Notes under the pieces: model-generated
The model's database searches: none
What the model was told of the DNA's origin: nothing
The model's input: only the letters and a program-made list of their open reading frames with translations
Shown: positions 46,742 through 58,576 of the stretch, piece after piece
Position numbering within the stretch: position 1 is the stretch's first letter
Layout: every line of letters begins with the position of its first letter
Made by a program: the position numbers and the translations under genes
Origin: Corylus avellana
Lineage: Eukaryota > Streptophyta > Magnoliopsida > Fagales > Betulaceae
DNA length: 64,000 nucleotides
Assembly: GCF_901000735.1 (NCBI RefSeq)
Contig: NC_081545.1
Location: forward strand, 23,343,780 to 23,407,779
Direction: 5' to 3'

Positions 46742-48970
46742 CTACCCTTGCCGTACTAGGAATATAAGAGAGTAATGTAGGAGGAAGTCTGCCATACCTA
46801 CTTCAAAAGGAGTTTTTTTAGTGCTAGCATAATAGCTAGTATTATACGTGTATTTTGCCCAAGACAACCATTTGACCCAATCCTTAGGTTTATCGCCGAT
46901 GAAACAACGAAGATACATCTCTAATGTTCGATTTACTACCTCCATTTGCCCATCAGTCTGAGGATGATAAGCTGAACTGTAGTTAAACCGAGTACCTTGC
47001 AACTGAAATAATTCTTGCCAAAATTTGCTTGTGAAAGCGGGATCTCGATCACAAACAATAGACGTCGGTAGACCATGGAGCTTGAAGATATTGTCAAAAA
47101 AAACTTGGGCTACACTAGTTGCCGAATAAGGATGTTTAAGGGGAATGAAATGCGCATATTTAGAGAGTCTATCTACCACTACAAAAATCACGGTTTTACC
47201 TTGTGAGAGAGGCAATCCATCCACAAAATCCATAGAAATATCAGCCCATATTGCAGTAGGTATAGGCAATGGCTGTAGTAAACCTGCAGGTTTCATTAAT
47301 TCACTCTTGTTGTGTTGGCAAATGTCACACTCTCGCAGATAGGCCTTGATTTGAGAACTCGCCCCTTGCCAATAAAACACGGCTTTGAGCCGATGCCACA
47401 TTTTGTTGAAGCCTTCATGAGAACCACTATGGAATTCCTGAATTATGTCCTTCGTTAGTGGCGAATCTGATTTCAAGTATATGTGATCCTTATAAAAGAT
47501 AAGGCATGATTTGTAACTCCAAGGACCAATTGCTTCTCCATCTTCAATACGTCTTACCAGTGTTTGCAAATTTGGTTCTCTTGCTACTTCCTCTTTGATG
47601 GGTTCAACCCACTGGGGAAGTGGCCTTGAAAGTGCACCCAAGTGTCCAAGTTCTCCTCTCCGAGACAACCCATCTGCAACCGAATTTTCAGCACCCTTTA
47701 TATACTCAATTATGAAATCATATCCCAATAATTTCACCAACCATTTTTGTTGGGCTTCAGTAGTGATGGTTTGATCAAGCAAGTAACGCAAACTTCGTTG
47801 GTCCGTGTGAACGATGAATTTATTGCCCAGTAAATACAGCCTCCATTTTTGGACGGCAGAAATCAAAGGGATCATTTCCTTTTCATATGTAGAGCGAGCT
47901 AAATTTCTTCCTCTTAGAGCTTGACTAAAAAACGCAATGGGTCGTGACTCTTTCATAAGAACAGCACCAATGCCCGATCCTGAAGCATCACATTCAACTA
48001 TGAAGGTCTTGTTGAAGTCCGGCAGTGCTAATACAGGACCTGTTGTCATGGCTTCCTTTAACTGAATAAAAGCTCCTTCCGCGGTCTCATTCCATGCAAA
48101 GGCGTCTTTTTTGAGTAACTGGGTGAGGGGGCATGCCACAACACCATAACCTTTGATGAATTTACGGTAATAACCTGTGAGCCCCAGAAAGCCGCGCAGT
48201 GCCTTAGCAAATTGAGGCCTGGGCCACTGGACCATAGCCCTGATTTTTTCGGGATCCATTGAAACTCCATTGTGGGAAATGATATGGCCTAGATAATTCA
48301 CCTGCTCTTGCCCAAACTGGCATTTTTCCCTTTTTACAAACAGTTGATTTGCTCGCAGCATTTGTAAGACCTCCTCGAGGTGTTTGATATGTTCAGGCCA
48401 CGATTTACTGTAAATTAAAATATCATCAAAAAATACGAGTACATACCTTCGTAAAAGCTCCTTGAAAATTTCACTCATGAGGGATTGAAAGGTGGATGGT
48501 GCGTTCGTCAATCCAAACGGCATCACCAAAAATTCATAATGCCCTTGATGAGTGTGGAATGCTGTCTTTTCAATGTCTTCCTCGGCCATGCGAATTTGAT
48601 GATAACGTAGATCTAGCTTAGAGAAAAATCTGGCTCCACTTAACTCATCCAAGAGCTCATCAATAACTGGTATTGGAAATTTATCCTTTACAGTCACATG
48701 GTTGAGAGCTCGATAGTCCACACATAGTCTCCATGAGCCGTCCTGTTTCTTGACTAGTACTACCGGTGATGAATAGGGGCTTGTACTGGGCCTTATTACT
48801 CCAGATTGTAAGAGGCTTGTGACAATTCTTTCAATCTCATTTTTTTGGTAATGTGGATAACGATAAGGCCACACATTAACTGGGCTATTCTCAACTTGTA
48901 AAACAATTCTATGATTTTGCTACCGATTTGGAGGAAGGCCATGTGGTTCCTTAAATATTTCTTCATAATT
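46742..48970 (-). pseudogene. gypsy reverse transcriptase, RNase H and integrase core
   Basis: The main open run is 48874-46742. The reverse transcriptase shows VDYRALNHVTVKDKFPIP, FSKLDLRYHQIRM and the catalytic FFDDILIYS (about 48412-48440). RNase H has VECDASGSGIGAVL and TDQRSLRYLLDQ. Integrase has a zinc finger (H..H..CDIC, about 47285-47430), then a D,D-E core with ISMDFVDGLP, VCDRDPAFTSKFW and HPQTDGQMEVVNR. The frame is continuous with the protease ORF to the right except for TAA at 48971-48973 and a TAG about 50 bases on. A one-base loss near 46795-46801 shifts the frame before the integrase C-terminus. Retrotransposition by this copy alone is not possible. Confidence 0.9.
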
Positions 48971-50539
48971 TTACAGCATTAACCTAAGCCCATTATGGTC
49001 CGAACTGGGCCCCTCCTCTTGTGCTCCCAATACTATTACGCCACTAGGTTTGCTAGTGTCTTCCACTGTTGGTAGTGGTAATAATTGACAAAGCCAGGCC
49101 TTGCTTCTTTTCTTTAGTTCCCTGCATACCCCAAACTCCTCCACAACACGATGCATAGGTGCTGTTAGTCCACTCAATTCCACTTCTTTCCCCTTCCACC
49201 AAAACTTCATCCATAATTTTCCAAAGTCCCAGCAAATAGGTCCCAAGGTCTGGAACCACTGGGTGCCAAGCACAGCGTCATTGCCCTCCAATGCTAATAA
49301 GAAAAAATCAACTACAAAGGTCTCTCCTTGCATCCACAATAACAATCCCTTGCAGAGACCACTACATTCTAGTCTTTCTCCATTAGCAACGATGACCTGC
49401 AACCTTCCAGTGTGATTGGGTTTCAACCCAACCTTTTCCGCCCATCTTGTGCTAAGAAAATTGTGGGTACTCCCAGAATCCATCAGAGAAGTGATTCCAT
49501 TATTTCCCAGCCTGCCTTTCACTCTCATCGTACCTGGTGTGGGTGATCCTGTGATAGCATGCAACGAAATTATGGGTTTGTTGTCAAGGGCCCCCTTCTG
49601 CTCAAAAATCTCCTCATTCCCCCAATCATCTTCTTCAGAGTATACCCCTTCAATCAGAAAGAGCTTTTTACAGCGATGGCCAGGGACAAATTTCTCGTCA
49701 CAATTGAAACACGACCCGCGGGTTCGCCGATCTTGCATCTCCATAGGAGTCAAACGTTGAACGGCCGGGTTCTTGGATCTGGACAGGGCGGCTGATGGTA
49801 ATGGTGGAACTAGGTCTGCCGTGTGTGGGTGCCGCGATTTTGCAGTAACGTGTCTACGGCTGTTCCAATTCCTGCCTTCAAACAATCTGGCCAACCCAAT
49901 TGCTTCGGTGACTGAGGTAGGCCTTGCAGCCTGAACCTCTGTTCTAATTATGTCCTTTAAGCCACTAACAAAACAACTTAATTGATGTAGGGGAGAAAGC
50001 TTACCCACCCGACTGAGGAGTTGTTCAAACTGCAGTTGATAGTCTTTGACTGGTCCAGTTTGGCGTAGTTTAGTTAATTCCCCAAAGGGATCTTCGAATG
50101 GCGTCGGTCCGTAACGTGTGTGAAGATTAGTTTTGAGTTTTTCCCAAGTCACCAACTCTTCGCTCTCTCGGAATAGTTGGTACCACATCTGCACCTCTCC
50201 CTCCAGATGGTACGTCGCCAATGGAAGTTTCTCTGCCTCCTCCGTTTGCTGGAATGCAAAGAATTGTTCCACTCTGTGAATCCAACTTGTTGGGTCCTCC
50301 ATGCCGTTATACCTAGGAAAATCTAATTTAGCTAGTTTGGGGAAGGCTGAATTAGAAGAACCGTGGGTATGTTTGTCCCTGCTTCTGGCAGATGAATTTT
50401 CTCCAGATCCATTGCTCCCCTTGGACACGAGACTATCCACCTTATTGGTGTTCTCATCTAACTTTTTCATTAATCGCTCCAGAATACTTCCCAGGTTTGA
50501 AACCTGCTGTTCACGACGATCTACCCATGGGTCAGCCAT
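48971..50539 (-). pseudogene. gypsy gag and aspartic protease
   Basis: The ORF extends to 50689, but its first ATGs lie in the LTR and the primer site; MADPWVDRREQQ at 50539 is the likely start. A coiled-coil-like N-terminus (LGSILERLMKKLDENTNKV) is followed by the gag fold (LDFPRYNGMEDPTSWIHRVE, LATYHLEGEVQMWY). Next are a Cys knuckle CFNCDEKFVPGHRC (about 49690-49735) and the retropepsin motif LMDSGSTHNFLS (about 49455-49495). It stops at TAA 48971. In this group gag and pol usually form one frame, so the stop is a defect and not a natural end. Confidence 0.85.
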
Positions 50540-50549
50540 TGAACAAATT

Positions 50550-50562
50550 GGCTTTGATACCA
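50550..50562 (-). promoter_or_regulatory. Primer binding site of gypsy element
   Basis: TGGTATCAAAGCC on the minus strand, three bases after the LTR end. It is close to the initiator tRNA-Met complement (TGGTATCAGAGC). Confidence 0.8.
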
Positions 50563-50565
50563 TAT

Positions 50566-50966
50566 TGTTATGAGAATTCGTAACAGATCGTGTTACTCGT
50601 GCTTCGACCGGAAACGAAGCTGGATCTTGCGCCTTCTTCTTGCCTATGGTTACTAATTGAGAGATAGCAAGGATTTTAGAGAGGATCATTAGCCTCTTTC
50701 AAATACTAGGTTTGAGGAATAAACTTGTCTACCTTTCATTCACCCAACGTGGGGTTTAAATAAGATTACAAAGACAATCCTCATAGGACACTGACTACCA
50801 ATACTTTCCCTACTAGGAGATATTTCCCTTTACTACCAAAACTAGGAAAATCTCCCTAAAACAACAACGGAGAATATTACTCCTTATTGGAATTGTAAAG
50901 TAATTAATCTAGCTACTTGAATGGAGCACAACCTTCCTTATTAAAAACAGAAAACATATTATAATA
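50566..50966 (-). repeat. 5' LTR of gypsy element, cut by gap
   Basis: Begins TGTTATGAGAATTCG and matches 45751 onward for 401 bp. About 35 bp expected at its right end fall in the gap. Confidence 0.88.
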
Positions 50967-51066
50967 NNNNNNNNNNNNNNNNNNNNNNNNNNNNNNNNNN
51001 NNNNNNNNNNNNNNNNNNNNNNNNNNNNNNNNNNNNNNNNNNNNNNNNNNNNNNNNNNNNNNNNNN
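50967..51066. other. Assembly gap (100 N)
   Basis: Placeholder that hides the right end of the gypsy LTR, its target duplication and the rest of the SINE. Confidence 0.98.
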
Positions 51067-51742
51067 TATTTTAAGTTGGCTTCTTGAGCTGTTTAAGAGT
51101 ACTTGATGTTTAAATTTATATTAAAGAAATAAATAAATAAAAGAGTCAGTTTGAGAGCTGGCTCGGCTCAACTCATTATTAGCTCAAGCTCGATTTTTTG
51201 GCTCGTCCTTGAGCTCGAGCTCGAGTAAAATTTAAACAAGCCGATCCCAAACAAGGGAAGCTCGCTCAAGCTCGGCTTGTTTACACCCCTAAATGCTTTA
51301 ACACTCAATAGAACCATTTTATATGAGGTTTTTGGCCATAAAAGTTTCTGAGTTAAACCTAAGATCCATGCTCATGACTCATTTTAAAATTAATTTTCAC
51401 ATCATTTAACAATTATGGACTTTAGGTGTGAGATCCTAAGTCATTTCCATGAAAGACCATTATTGAAGGGGCCATTATGAAGTTTTTCTTTTTAAAGGAA
51501 AAGTATTTTCTTTTTTTTTAAAAAAAAAAAAAATCTTGTAAACCTAGACTTAATAATATTTAAGGTATAAAACTTTCATATTATAAAATCATGCATTTTG
51601 GCTACTATATAACCTTAAAGGTTTTTATTAAAACATGTTCATGTTCATATACTCATACACTTGGCTACTTATAAAAATCATGGCCATCTAACATAAACTA
51701 AAAAAATTAAGTGATTTTTTTTAAAAAGATGATGCACATACA
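51067..51742. other. Intergenic, hAT-like repeat remnant
   Basis: 51130-51290 is a run of degenerate GAGCTCGAGC / GGCTCGGCT units ending GGCTTGTTTACACCCCTAAA, a pattern common at ends of small plant hAT-like repeats. An A/T-run lies at 51508-51534. No coding signal. Confidence 0.35.
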
Positions 51743-53177
51743 CACTACAAGAAATTAGGTCTTTAAGGGCGACTTTAAGTCGCCCCTAAAGATCCTAAAG
51801 TGGACGCTGTTGGTCACAACGTCCACTTTTCAACCCTAAAGGTGTCGACGCTAATAGTCCGACCCTAATGATCAAATGTCTGATTATCAGGGTTCACTTA
51901 AAAGTCGACCCTAATGATCACTTTTAGCGTCCACTTTATCGCCCCTAAAAGTCGCAATGTTTGGACCCTAAAGATGATGTAAACGGAAGCGAAAGTCGAC
52001 CCTAATAGTCAAGCATTAGCGTCCACTTTTAGTTAACCATTAGGGTCGACTTTATGGACCCTAATGGCCCTTTTAAAAAAATAATAATAATAAGTATTAG
52101 CATCCAAATCAAAGTGGACGCTAATAGTTGACCATTAGCGTCCACAAAAGTGGACGCTAATGGTCCTAAAAAATTAAAAAAAAAACTAACTATCAGCGTC
52201 CACTTAGAGTCGACCCTAATGATGACTTTTAGCGTCCACTTTATCGACCCTAAAAGACGCATGTTTTGACTCTAAAGATGATGTACACAAAAGAATTAGT
52301 CGACGCTAATAGTCGACCATTAGCGTCCACATTTGTGGACGCTAATGGTCCAAAAATATTAAAAAAAAAATTGACTATCAGCGTCCNNNNNNNNNNNNNN
52401 NNNNNNNNNNNNNNNNNNNNNNNNNNNNNNNNNNNNNNNNNNNNNNNNNNNNNNNNNNNNNNNNNNNNNNNNNNNNNNNNNNNNNNTATCGACCTACTCT
52501 TTAGGGTCGACAAAAGTCGACCCTAATACTTAAGCATTAGGGTCGACTTTTAGAGTCGACCCTAATAATGCATCTTTAGCGTCCACTTTTAGTGGACGCT
52601 ATTGGTAATCATTTTTAATTTTTAATTTTTTTTTCATATATCGACCTACTCTTTAGGGTCGACAAAAGTCGACCCTAATAAGGCATCTTTAAGTGGACGC
52701 TATTAGCCATGAATTGTAATTTTTAATTTTTTTTTTTCATTTATCGACTTAAGCTTTAAGGTCGACAAAAGTCGACCCTAATACTTAATCATTAGGGTCG
52801 ACTTTAAAAGTCGACCCTAATGATCTTTTATTTTATTTTATTTTTTTTTATTATTTTTTTTTCCATCTTTTAGCGTCCACAAAAGTGGACGCTATTGGTT
52901 TACTATAAGTGTCGACTATTGTCGACGCTAAAAGTTTTTTTGGCCCCAAAAATGTTTCCCGCCCCTTTAATAATTCCCGCGTGTATAATAGGGTCGACTT
53001 ATTAGCGTCCACTGAAAAGTGGACGTTAATAGTCAAGCTTTCGACCCATTATTAGCGTCGACTTTTATGTGGACGCTAATATGTGACTATTAGGGGCGAC
53101 TTTCGAAAGTCGCCCCTAATAGTTGAGTTTTAGGGGCGACTACTAAGTCGCCCCTGATGAATCAGTTTCTTGTAGTG
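51743..53177. mobile_element. Non-autonomous CACTA (En/Spm-like) transposon
   Basis: Starts CACTACAAGAAA and ends TTTCTTGTAGTG, flanked by the 3-bp duplication ACA (51740-51742 and 53178-53180). Nominal length is 1435 bp including a 100-N gap. The interior is almost entirely subterminal-type motifs in palindromic pairs of three related classes (AGTCGCCCCTAA, AGTCGACCCTAA, AGTGGACGCTAA), joined by short T-rich spacers. No transposase sequence is present, so mobilisation would need TnpA/TnpD-like proteins from an autonomous relative; in En/Spm, TnpA binds such subterminal repeats. Confidence 0.9.
52387..52486. other. Assembly gap (100 N) inside CACTA element
   Basis: Placeholder, probably an assembly failure in the palindromic array. 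True length unknown. Confidence 0.98.
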
Positions 53178-53790
53178 ACATTACATAGGTTTAGCTACCA
53201 CATATGTTTTTCATGAAATGTATTTGCACATTGTACTCTCATAGATGTCTAGAAATCTAATGCTATATAAATTTGGCCACTTAATGAAAGTAACAAAATC
53301 ATTCTTTAATTTAAAAATAAAAAATAAAAAATAAAAAAAATCCTGATTTAGGTGAGACTTTCATAAAATATTTTTAAGTATAACATAAACATGAAACTTT
53401 GAAAGAAGAAAATAAATGGAGATTAAGAACATGCACCAAGAGGACTTGATGGGATTTTCCTTAGCCGAGTGATATGGCCTTATTTGGTAAAAGGGTTGGA
53501 GTTGGCTTAGACACTGTTTATCACAATTTCTCAAAAAAATTAACATCAAAATATTTTTACTTTTTTACTTTCTATATCACATCAGTCATTTTTTATTATT
53601 ATTCAAATAAAAAAATTACTACAAAATAAAACTTTTTCACTTTTCCATACCACTTTTTCACTTTTTTATATAAAACATTCTTACTTTTTTTTTTTCTTTT
53701 TTTTTTTTCACATCAATTTACATCAACTACAGTGTCTAGGCCAACCCATTTACCAAACACTACCATGGTGTCTTATGAGTTGGTGAAGTG
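53178..53790. other. Intergenic, no gene
   Basis: AT-rich, with (AAAAAT)-type repeats at 53310-53340 and T-runs at 53675-53710. A phrase about CTTTTTCACTTTT recurs at 53560-53690. Confidence 0.35.
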
Positions 53791-54198
53791 TTGGAAGTGA
53801 TTTGGGCTATTGAAAGTGGAAGTGTTTGAAGGGGTTGAAAGAAAGTTATAAATTGAAATCATAAGATTTTAAATTAAAATCCCATTGCCCTATATGTCGG
53901 ATGTCATGAATTAAACCATTAAATTTTGTATGTCATTAAAGATTAAATTATGACATGAATTAGACCATTATTAAATTATGTAATTCATTAGTTCTTATTG
54001 TCTCCTTTAAGAGGCTTTGATTAAGGTTTTACGAAGCTATCTAGGCCCAAAATCAATGGCCTTCATGTCTAAGCCCAACACTTTGGGCCAACTCTCATAC
54101 CAAGCCTACGTACCCAAAGCTTGAATTTGAAAATGTATGTATATGCTCAAAAGTGCTGTTTTTGGCTGTTGTGAGTGCGAACTGTGAACCAGCTTTTA
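53791..54198. repeat. Duplicated segment X, copy 2
   Basis: Matches 44341-44748 without net indels. The sequence then runs on into a TTA/TTTTA-rich tract, the position at which copy 1 enters the gap. Confidence 0.88.
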
Positions 54199-54819
54199 TT
54201 ATTATTATTTTATTTTATTTTAATTAATTAATTAATTTTTTTTTTTTTTGTGAATGCATATAATGTTAATTATTCGATGGATGGAAACGAGGGATATGAG
54301 TCTATGAGTCATGACTGTCTTCAACTTACTTGGGTCCATCTCCTTACTGTTTAAATAGTGCTTATTAAAATACCATTATATATATATATATATATATTAT
54401 ATGAGAGTTCTTTATTTTTATATACAGAGAACTACTGTTTCGAATAAAGACAATTGATTTGCTACATAACCTTTTACAATATTGATGTTATCAAATATTA
54501 GGGGTTGATTGGATTTATAGGCTATACAGTAGGAGATAGTTTTTTTCTTGTCTTTCAAATATGTTGACTGTTAATGTGTGTTGAGTGGTACTTCTTATTT
54601 TTTGTTTGAATTAAGTGTTTTAATATATCATAAATGTGAAAACTAGAGATCACTTGATATATGCTGATACATCATTTCAAAACCAAATTTTTGAAAAAAT
54701 AAAAATTAAAAATCATGCATTTCTCTTTATCTTAATGACACTTTCATACATCGTATAAGATAAGAGCGTGGGTTTAAAATTAGGATAAATGTATTTTTGG
54801 TCGAGTTTGAGTTTTGATA
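54199..54819. other. Intergenic with simple repeats
   Basis: TTA/ATTT-rich runs (54197-54250), (AT)n at 54378-54398, otherwise AT-rich DNA without coding signal. Confidence 0.4.
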
Positions 54820-55209
54820 AAGGGAAAAATGAAAAATTAGTCTTTGTGGTTTACCTGATTTACAATTAAGTCTTTGTGGTATCAAAATGAATTCAAAGGC
54901 CACTGAAATATGCCAAAAAAATAATTTAGTCCCTATAGTCAAATTATGTCCACTAATTTAACAGATTCTGTTAGTGTGAGATTGACTTAAATATGACAAG
55001 TATCATAATTTTATTAGTTCTAACGTTTCATGTTATCATAATCTGTTAAGTCAGTGAACGGAATTTGATCATATGAACTAAATTAATATTTTGGCATATT
55101 TTAGGGACCTTTGAGTTCATTTTGATACTACAAGGAGTTAATTACAAATTAAATAAGCCAATTACAAATTAAATAAACCACAATGACTGATTTTGCATTT
55201 TTTCCTTTA
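54820..55209. mobile_element. Long inverted-repeat MITE
   Basis: AAAGGGAAAAATGAAAAATTAGTCTTTGTGGTTTA at the left mirrors TAAACCACAATGACTGATTTTGCATTTTTTCCTTT at the right. Inner arms include AATGAATTCAAAGGCC with its counterpart GGACCTTTGAGTTCATT. About 390 bp, non-coding. Confidence 0.72.
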
Positions 55210-55270
55210 ATAAATAGATTCATGAATTTTAAAAAGTAATTAATCTCCTGGTGTTAGAAAACAGATGCCT

Positions 55271-55301
<31 letters not shown>

Positions 55302-55481
55302 CTTTTTATGAATTATTGTAAGATTATAGGGAAGTCAAAGCATGAAAATGGAAACAATTATTTAATTTTTTTCAATGACCATTTCAAGACCACAAAAATA
55401 ATCTGAAAAATAACAAATAACATACTAGTAGTTCACGCCATAAGCTTTCAAACAAAATCTCAAAAAAAAAAAAAAAAGGGT

Positions 55482-56003
55482 TCACATAATGGTGCAAGCA
55501 TGCGGATTATCATCGCTGAAGAGAGAAGCAATGGCCTCATCGGAGGCGACGGCGACGGAGTAAACAGCAGGGGTATGGAAGAAAGAATGTACGCCGGTGG
55601 ATGCTTCATTTTTGTGAGTGTCATAATAATGGTTGACAATGTAAGTGGGATATTGGTAAAACGACGCAAAATGAGAATATCCAGGGAATGGCCATGGCTC
55701 CACTGCTTTCCCAGCTCGCTTTATTGCTTTAAGCACTTTCTTTTCCTCCAGCGCATACCCTCTCACTGTAATCTTTTGTGTCTCCATTTCTACTTCCACC
55801 TCTTCCACTCCTAAAACTCGTCATCAAAAATTCAAACTTTAGCTCACTTCCACTACTTTTAATTTGTGTGCGTGCTACTAGTAAATATATATATAATATT
55901 AATATTTGTACGTACCTTTGAGCTTGAAGAGAGCTTTCTTTAACTTTGAAGCACATCCCTCGCAGTCAAGATTTGGAACTCTAACCTCCACCATTGAAGA
56001 CAT
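55482..56003 (-). CDS. Heavy metal-associated isoprenylated plant protein (HIPP)
   Basis: Two exons, 56003-55916 and 55810-55482, give 138 residues. The HMA domain (about residues 4-70) has the metal-binding LDCEGCASKLKKAL with its CxxC, followed by EEVEVEMETQKITVRG. The middle carries KAVEPWPFPGYSHFASFYQY, and the C-terminus is NPHACTIM, where CTIM is a CaaX box for farnesylation or geranylgeranylation. HIPPs bind heavy metals or act as membrane-tethered chaperones and stress factors. Length and layout match the small single-HMA subgroup (HIPP28/31-like from memory). The first ATG, MSSMVEVRVP, matches the family start; the second ATG three codons on is an alternative. The intron contains ACGTAC and AT repeats. 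Confidence 0.9.
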
Positions 56004-58139
56004 GGTTTGCGGTTTTTGAAGGCTACAAATATTCCAAGGATCGCTCGAGGAGAGAAGAGAAAGAGGAGATGCTCTTTTGAAGGCTTAGAGGGAGAGAGAG
56101 AGAGAGAGAGAGGTGCAGCAGCATTGGGTTTTGAAATAGGGAAAACATGCGAGAGAAGAGAGGATTCGCGCGTGGAATGGAAAAGCGTGACGTTTTGCTC
56201 TCTCCAAAGCTGCTTCGTCTCTTCTCTGTAATCGCCACGCCACGCTCTCTGTGGAATCATGGAGGCCACTCACATTTCTATGCGTAGGACCTCCTATACT
56301 CATTACCCTAAATTGCTCCACAAATATATATGATTTATATTTTAATTTTTTATAATAAAAAAATATGGGTATTTTGACACTGGGAATTCTACAAAATTTG
56401 TGCGATTAAAAAAGTACAATTTTATATGAGAAAGGACAGAGATACAATTTTTTGCAATAACATCTTATGTTAAATTAGGAAGATGTAAATTTAATCACGT
56501 GAGACCCAACATGTTAAATATTTAATTGAAATAAGGGGTGAATTGATGGATTCAATATTTGATCTCAGGACCTTTAGTTCTGATACCATGGTAAATTACC
56601 AATTATCCTAAAAACTTAAACTGATAGGAATTAGTAAATTTAATCACTTAACCATTATTTTAACATCTTATGTGATCCTTTTTTTATTTGGTATTTTAAT
56701 AAAATGATATTTTTCTTCATAATTATGACCATTTTTTTTTAAGAAAAATACTATTTTTTTAAAATACCAAATGAAAAAGGCTAACATAAAATATTATTAC
56801 TTTAGAATTATTTTTTATTTTTTATTTTATTTTATTTTTTAAAAAAAATGATCACATAAAAAAAAATTGGGCCAAAGGTATATTAAAAAGTTGTTTCTTT
56901 ACAATTTCTCATTTTATAATCATACTATGCTGATTTCTCAAAAGGCAAAAATAAAAAACTACACGTGTTGAAGTGAAGGAGAAATTAGTGTTCCCACGCG
57001 CTCTGAAAGAGAGTAGTCCTTGTGAAACTTGACTCTTGACAATTACAGAAGAACATCATCAGCTTTAGCGAAGGAATTTCAGAACAAAGAACCTGATCTA
57101 CTTTCTACAGTAATCTCAGAACAGAGACACGTTGGTGACATATAAGCTGGCAAGCGGACGTCTGGACAAGCTAAGATCACTGTAGGTTGAATGAACAACT
57201 CTGCTTTTCTGTCAACATATTGGTGTTTGAAATTTTGAAAATTGAATAATATTAATAAAGGGAATTTGGTGGCCGTTCGATTGTATTTTAACATTTTCAG
57301 GGGCTCGATCGGATGATGAAAAGACAAACACCCCTTTGCACTTGGACGATTAAATCTAATCATAAGTATTGTCTTAAAAATCTGCAAAAAGTAGAAAGAT
57401 TGACATAAAGAGGATGCAGGAAACAACATATATAATTCTCTTCGGTCTCTTCAAAATGATTACAAGTAGTTTTTATCATCATATTTGTTTCTCTGAAATT
57501 TGGGTTAAGGAATATAGTCATAATTTGTAATGCCTCTTTTGGGAGCACAATCATCATGCTTATAACGGTTTTTAGGGGGAAAACTTTCATACTTACAATC
57601 TATTATACCGGAAAGGTTAGGCTTACTAAATAATTTACGAATGAAATTATTACAAAGAGACATTGCATAAATTGAGAAAGCTATTAATGTACTATTTGCA
57701 CATAAATTTGTTGCGTTACACGAAGCGTGGATAAAAGAAGAGAAGTATCCGACTTCAATTCTATAAAGAACACAAACTATACATAGCTTAAACAATAAGA
57801 ATACATAATTTTTTTATTTTTTTTTTTGTATTTTCTGAAATATTTATTATTTTCTTCCTACAATGAACTTTCTTTAAATAAAAAATACAAAGCTTTCAAA
57901 AGAGAAAATCAAAATAAAGATAATTCAACAACTGTTGCTAATTAATAATATTCTAACAGCATATACTAAAATCTAATAAGCACTAAATATTACCAAATCT
58001 TAAATCTTAAAAAAAAAAAAAAAAAAAAAATTCAAATAAACGGTAAAATCTTAATCTAAAATAGAAAATTAAAAAAAAAAAAAAAATTTGATTTTTGTGT
58101 CAACTAAAACAGCAGTGATTGTGACAATCTTTTCTTCTA
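56004..58139. other. Upstream of HIPP gene and intergenic DNA
   Basis: A (GA)n tract at about 56089-56112 lies in the probable 5' UTR or promoter of the HIPP gene. Beyond 56320 the DNA is AT-rich, with A-runs and T-runs at 57810-57828, 58009-58030 and 58070-58086. ORFs of 75-116 codons at 57079-57795 show no motif. No other gene. Confidence 0.4.
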
Positions 58140-58560
58140 TGCTTCCACTATTTGAAACCGAAATATGGGTAAATGATATGTCTTACATTACGCCTTCAAG
58201 GTAAAAAGCTACGAGTATTACCTTTTTCCTATCCCCCGTGGATTGGTACTCAAACAATTGAGTGACCCGGTCGAGCCAGATGATGGGCACCCGAAAAGTG
58301 AGAAAAATCCATCTTTATGGGCCGAACATAATGCCCATCGTCTCGGTTGTCACGATTTTGCTGCAACACAAAATTGGTATCCTTTGTCTATGCCTCCTTG
58401 GGTCCCTTGACGGACTAGTTGGCCATGCAGTTGGATGATTCCCCTTGAGTTTTGGAAAAGGTGCCCATAGCTTCCTTCAATGATTGGGCAAAGCTAGCCA
58501 GCAAGGATTTCTCCATGCTCTTCATTGTATCTTTGATCTCGAGTCCTTTTGAGTTGTCAT
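58140..58560 (-). pseudogene. gypsy gag fragment
   Basis: The minus strand reads from a primer site at the right into gag-like sequence. A Lys/Met-rich start near 58550 and, further on, the phrase KMDFSHFSG followed in another frame by LFEYQSTP correspond to the conserved start of the gag fold in Ty3/gypsy elements. Several stops and frame changes are present. The element is cut off at about 58140. Confidence 0.55.
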
Positions 58561-58561
58561 T

Positions 58562-58573
58562 GCTCTAATACCA
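58562..58573 (-). promoter_or_regulatory. Primer binding site of gypsy fragment
   Basis: The minus strand reads TGGTATTAGAGC just after an LTR end (CCTATCA). It is one base different from the initiator tRNA-Met complement. Confidence 0.65.
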
Positions 58574-58576
58574 AGT

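Larger units (their letters stand above)
45751..50966 (-). mobile_element. Ty3/gypsy chromovirus-type retrotransposon, defective
   Basis: LTR, gag, protease, reverse transcriptase, RNase H, integrase and a chromodomain in gypsy order on the minus strand, bounded by LTRs at 45751-46186 and 50566 to the gap. The primer site is TGGTATCAAAGCC (50550-50562) and the polypurine tract is AACGGAGGAGGAA. Over the 401 comparable LTR bases I count about 11 differences (about 97% identical). Two stops between protease and reverse transcriptase, one frameshift and one stop in the chromodomain leave no continuous polyprotein. It is inserted in a SINE. The right flank is lost in the gap. Confidence 0.92.

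Noticed and set aside
49101..49795. Plus-strand ORFs of 78-114 codons
   Set aside because: Antisense shadows of gypsy gag-protease.
51743..53177. CRISPR array or satellite
   Set aside because: Repeats are palindromic, unevenly spaced, bounded by CACTA TIRs with a 3-bp duplication, and the DNA is plant nuclear.
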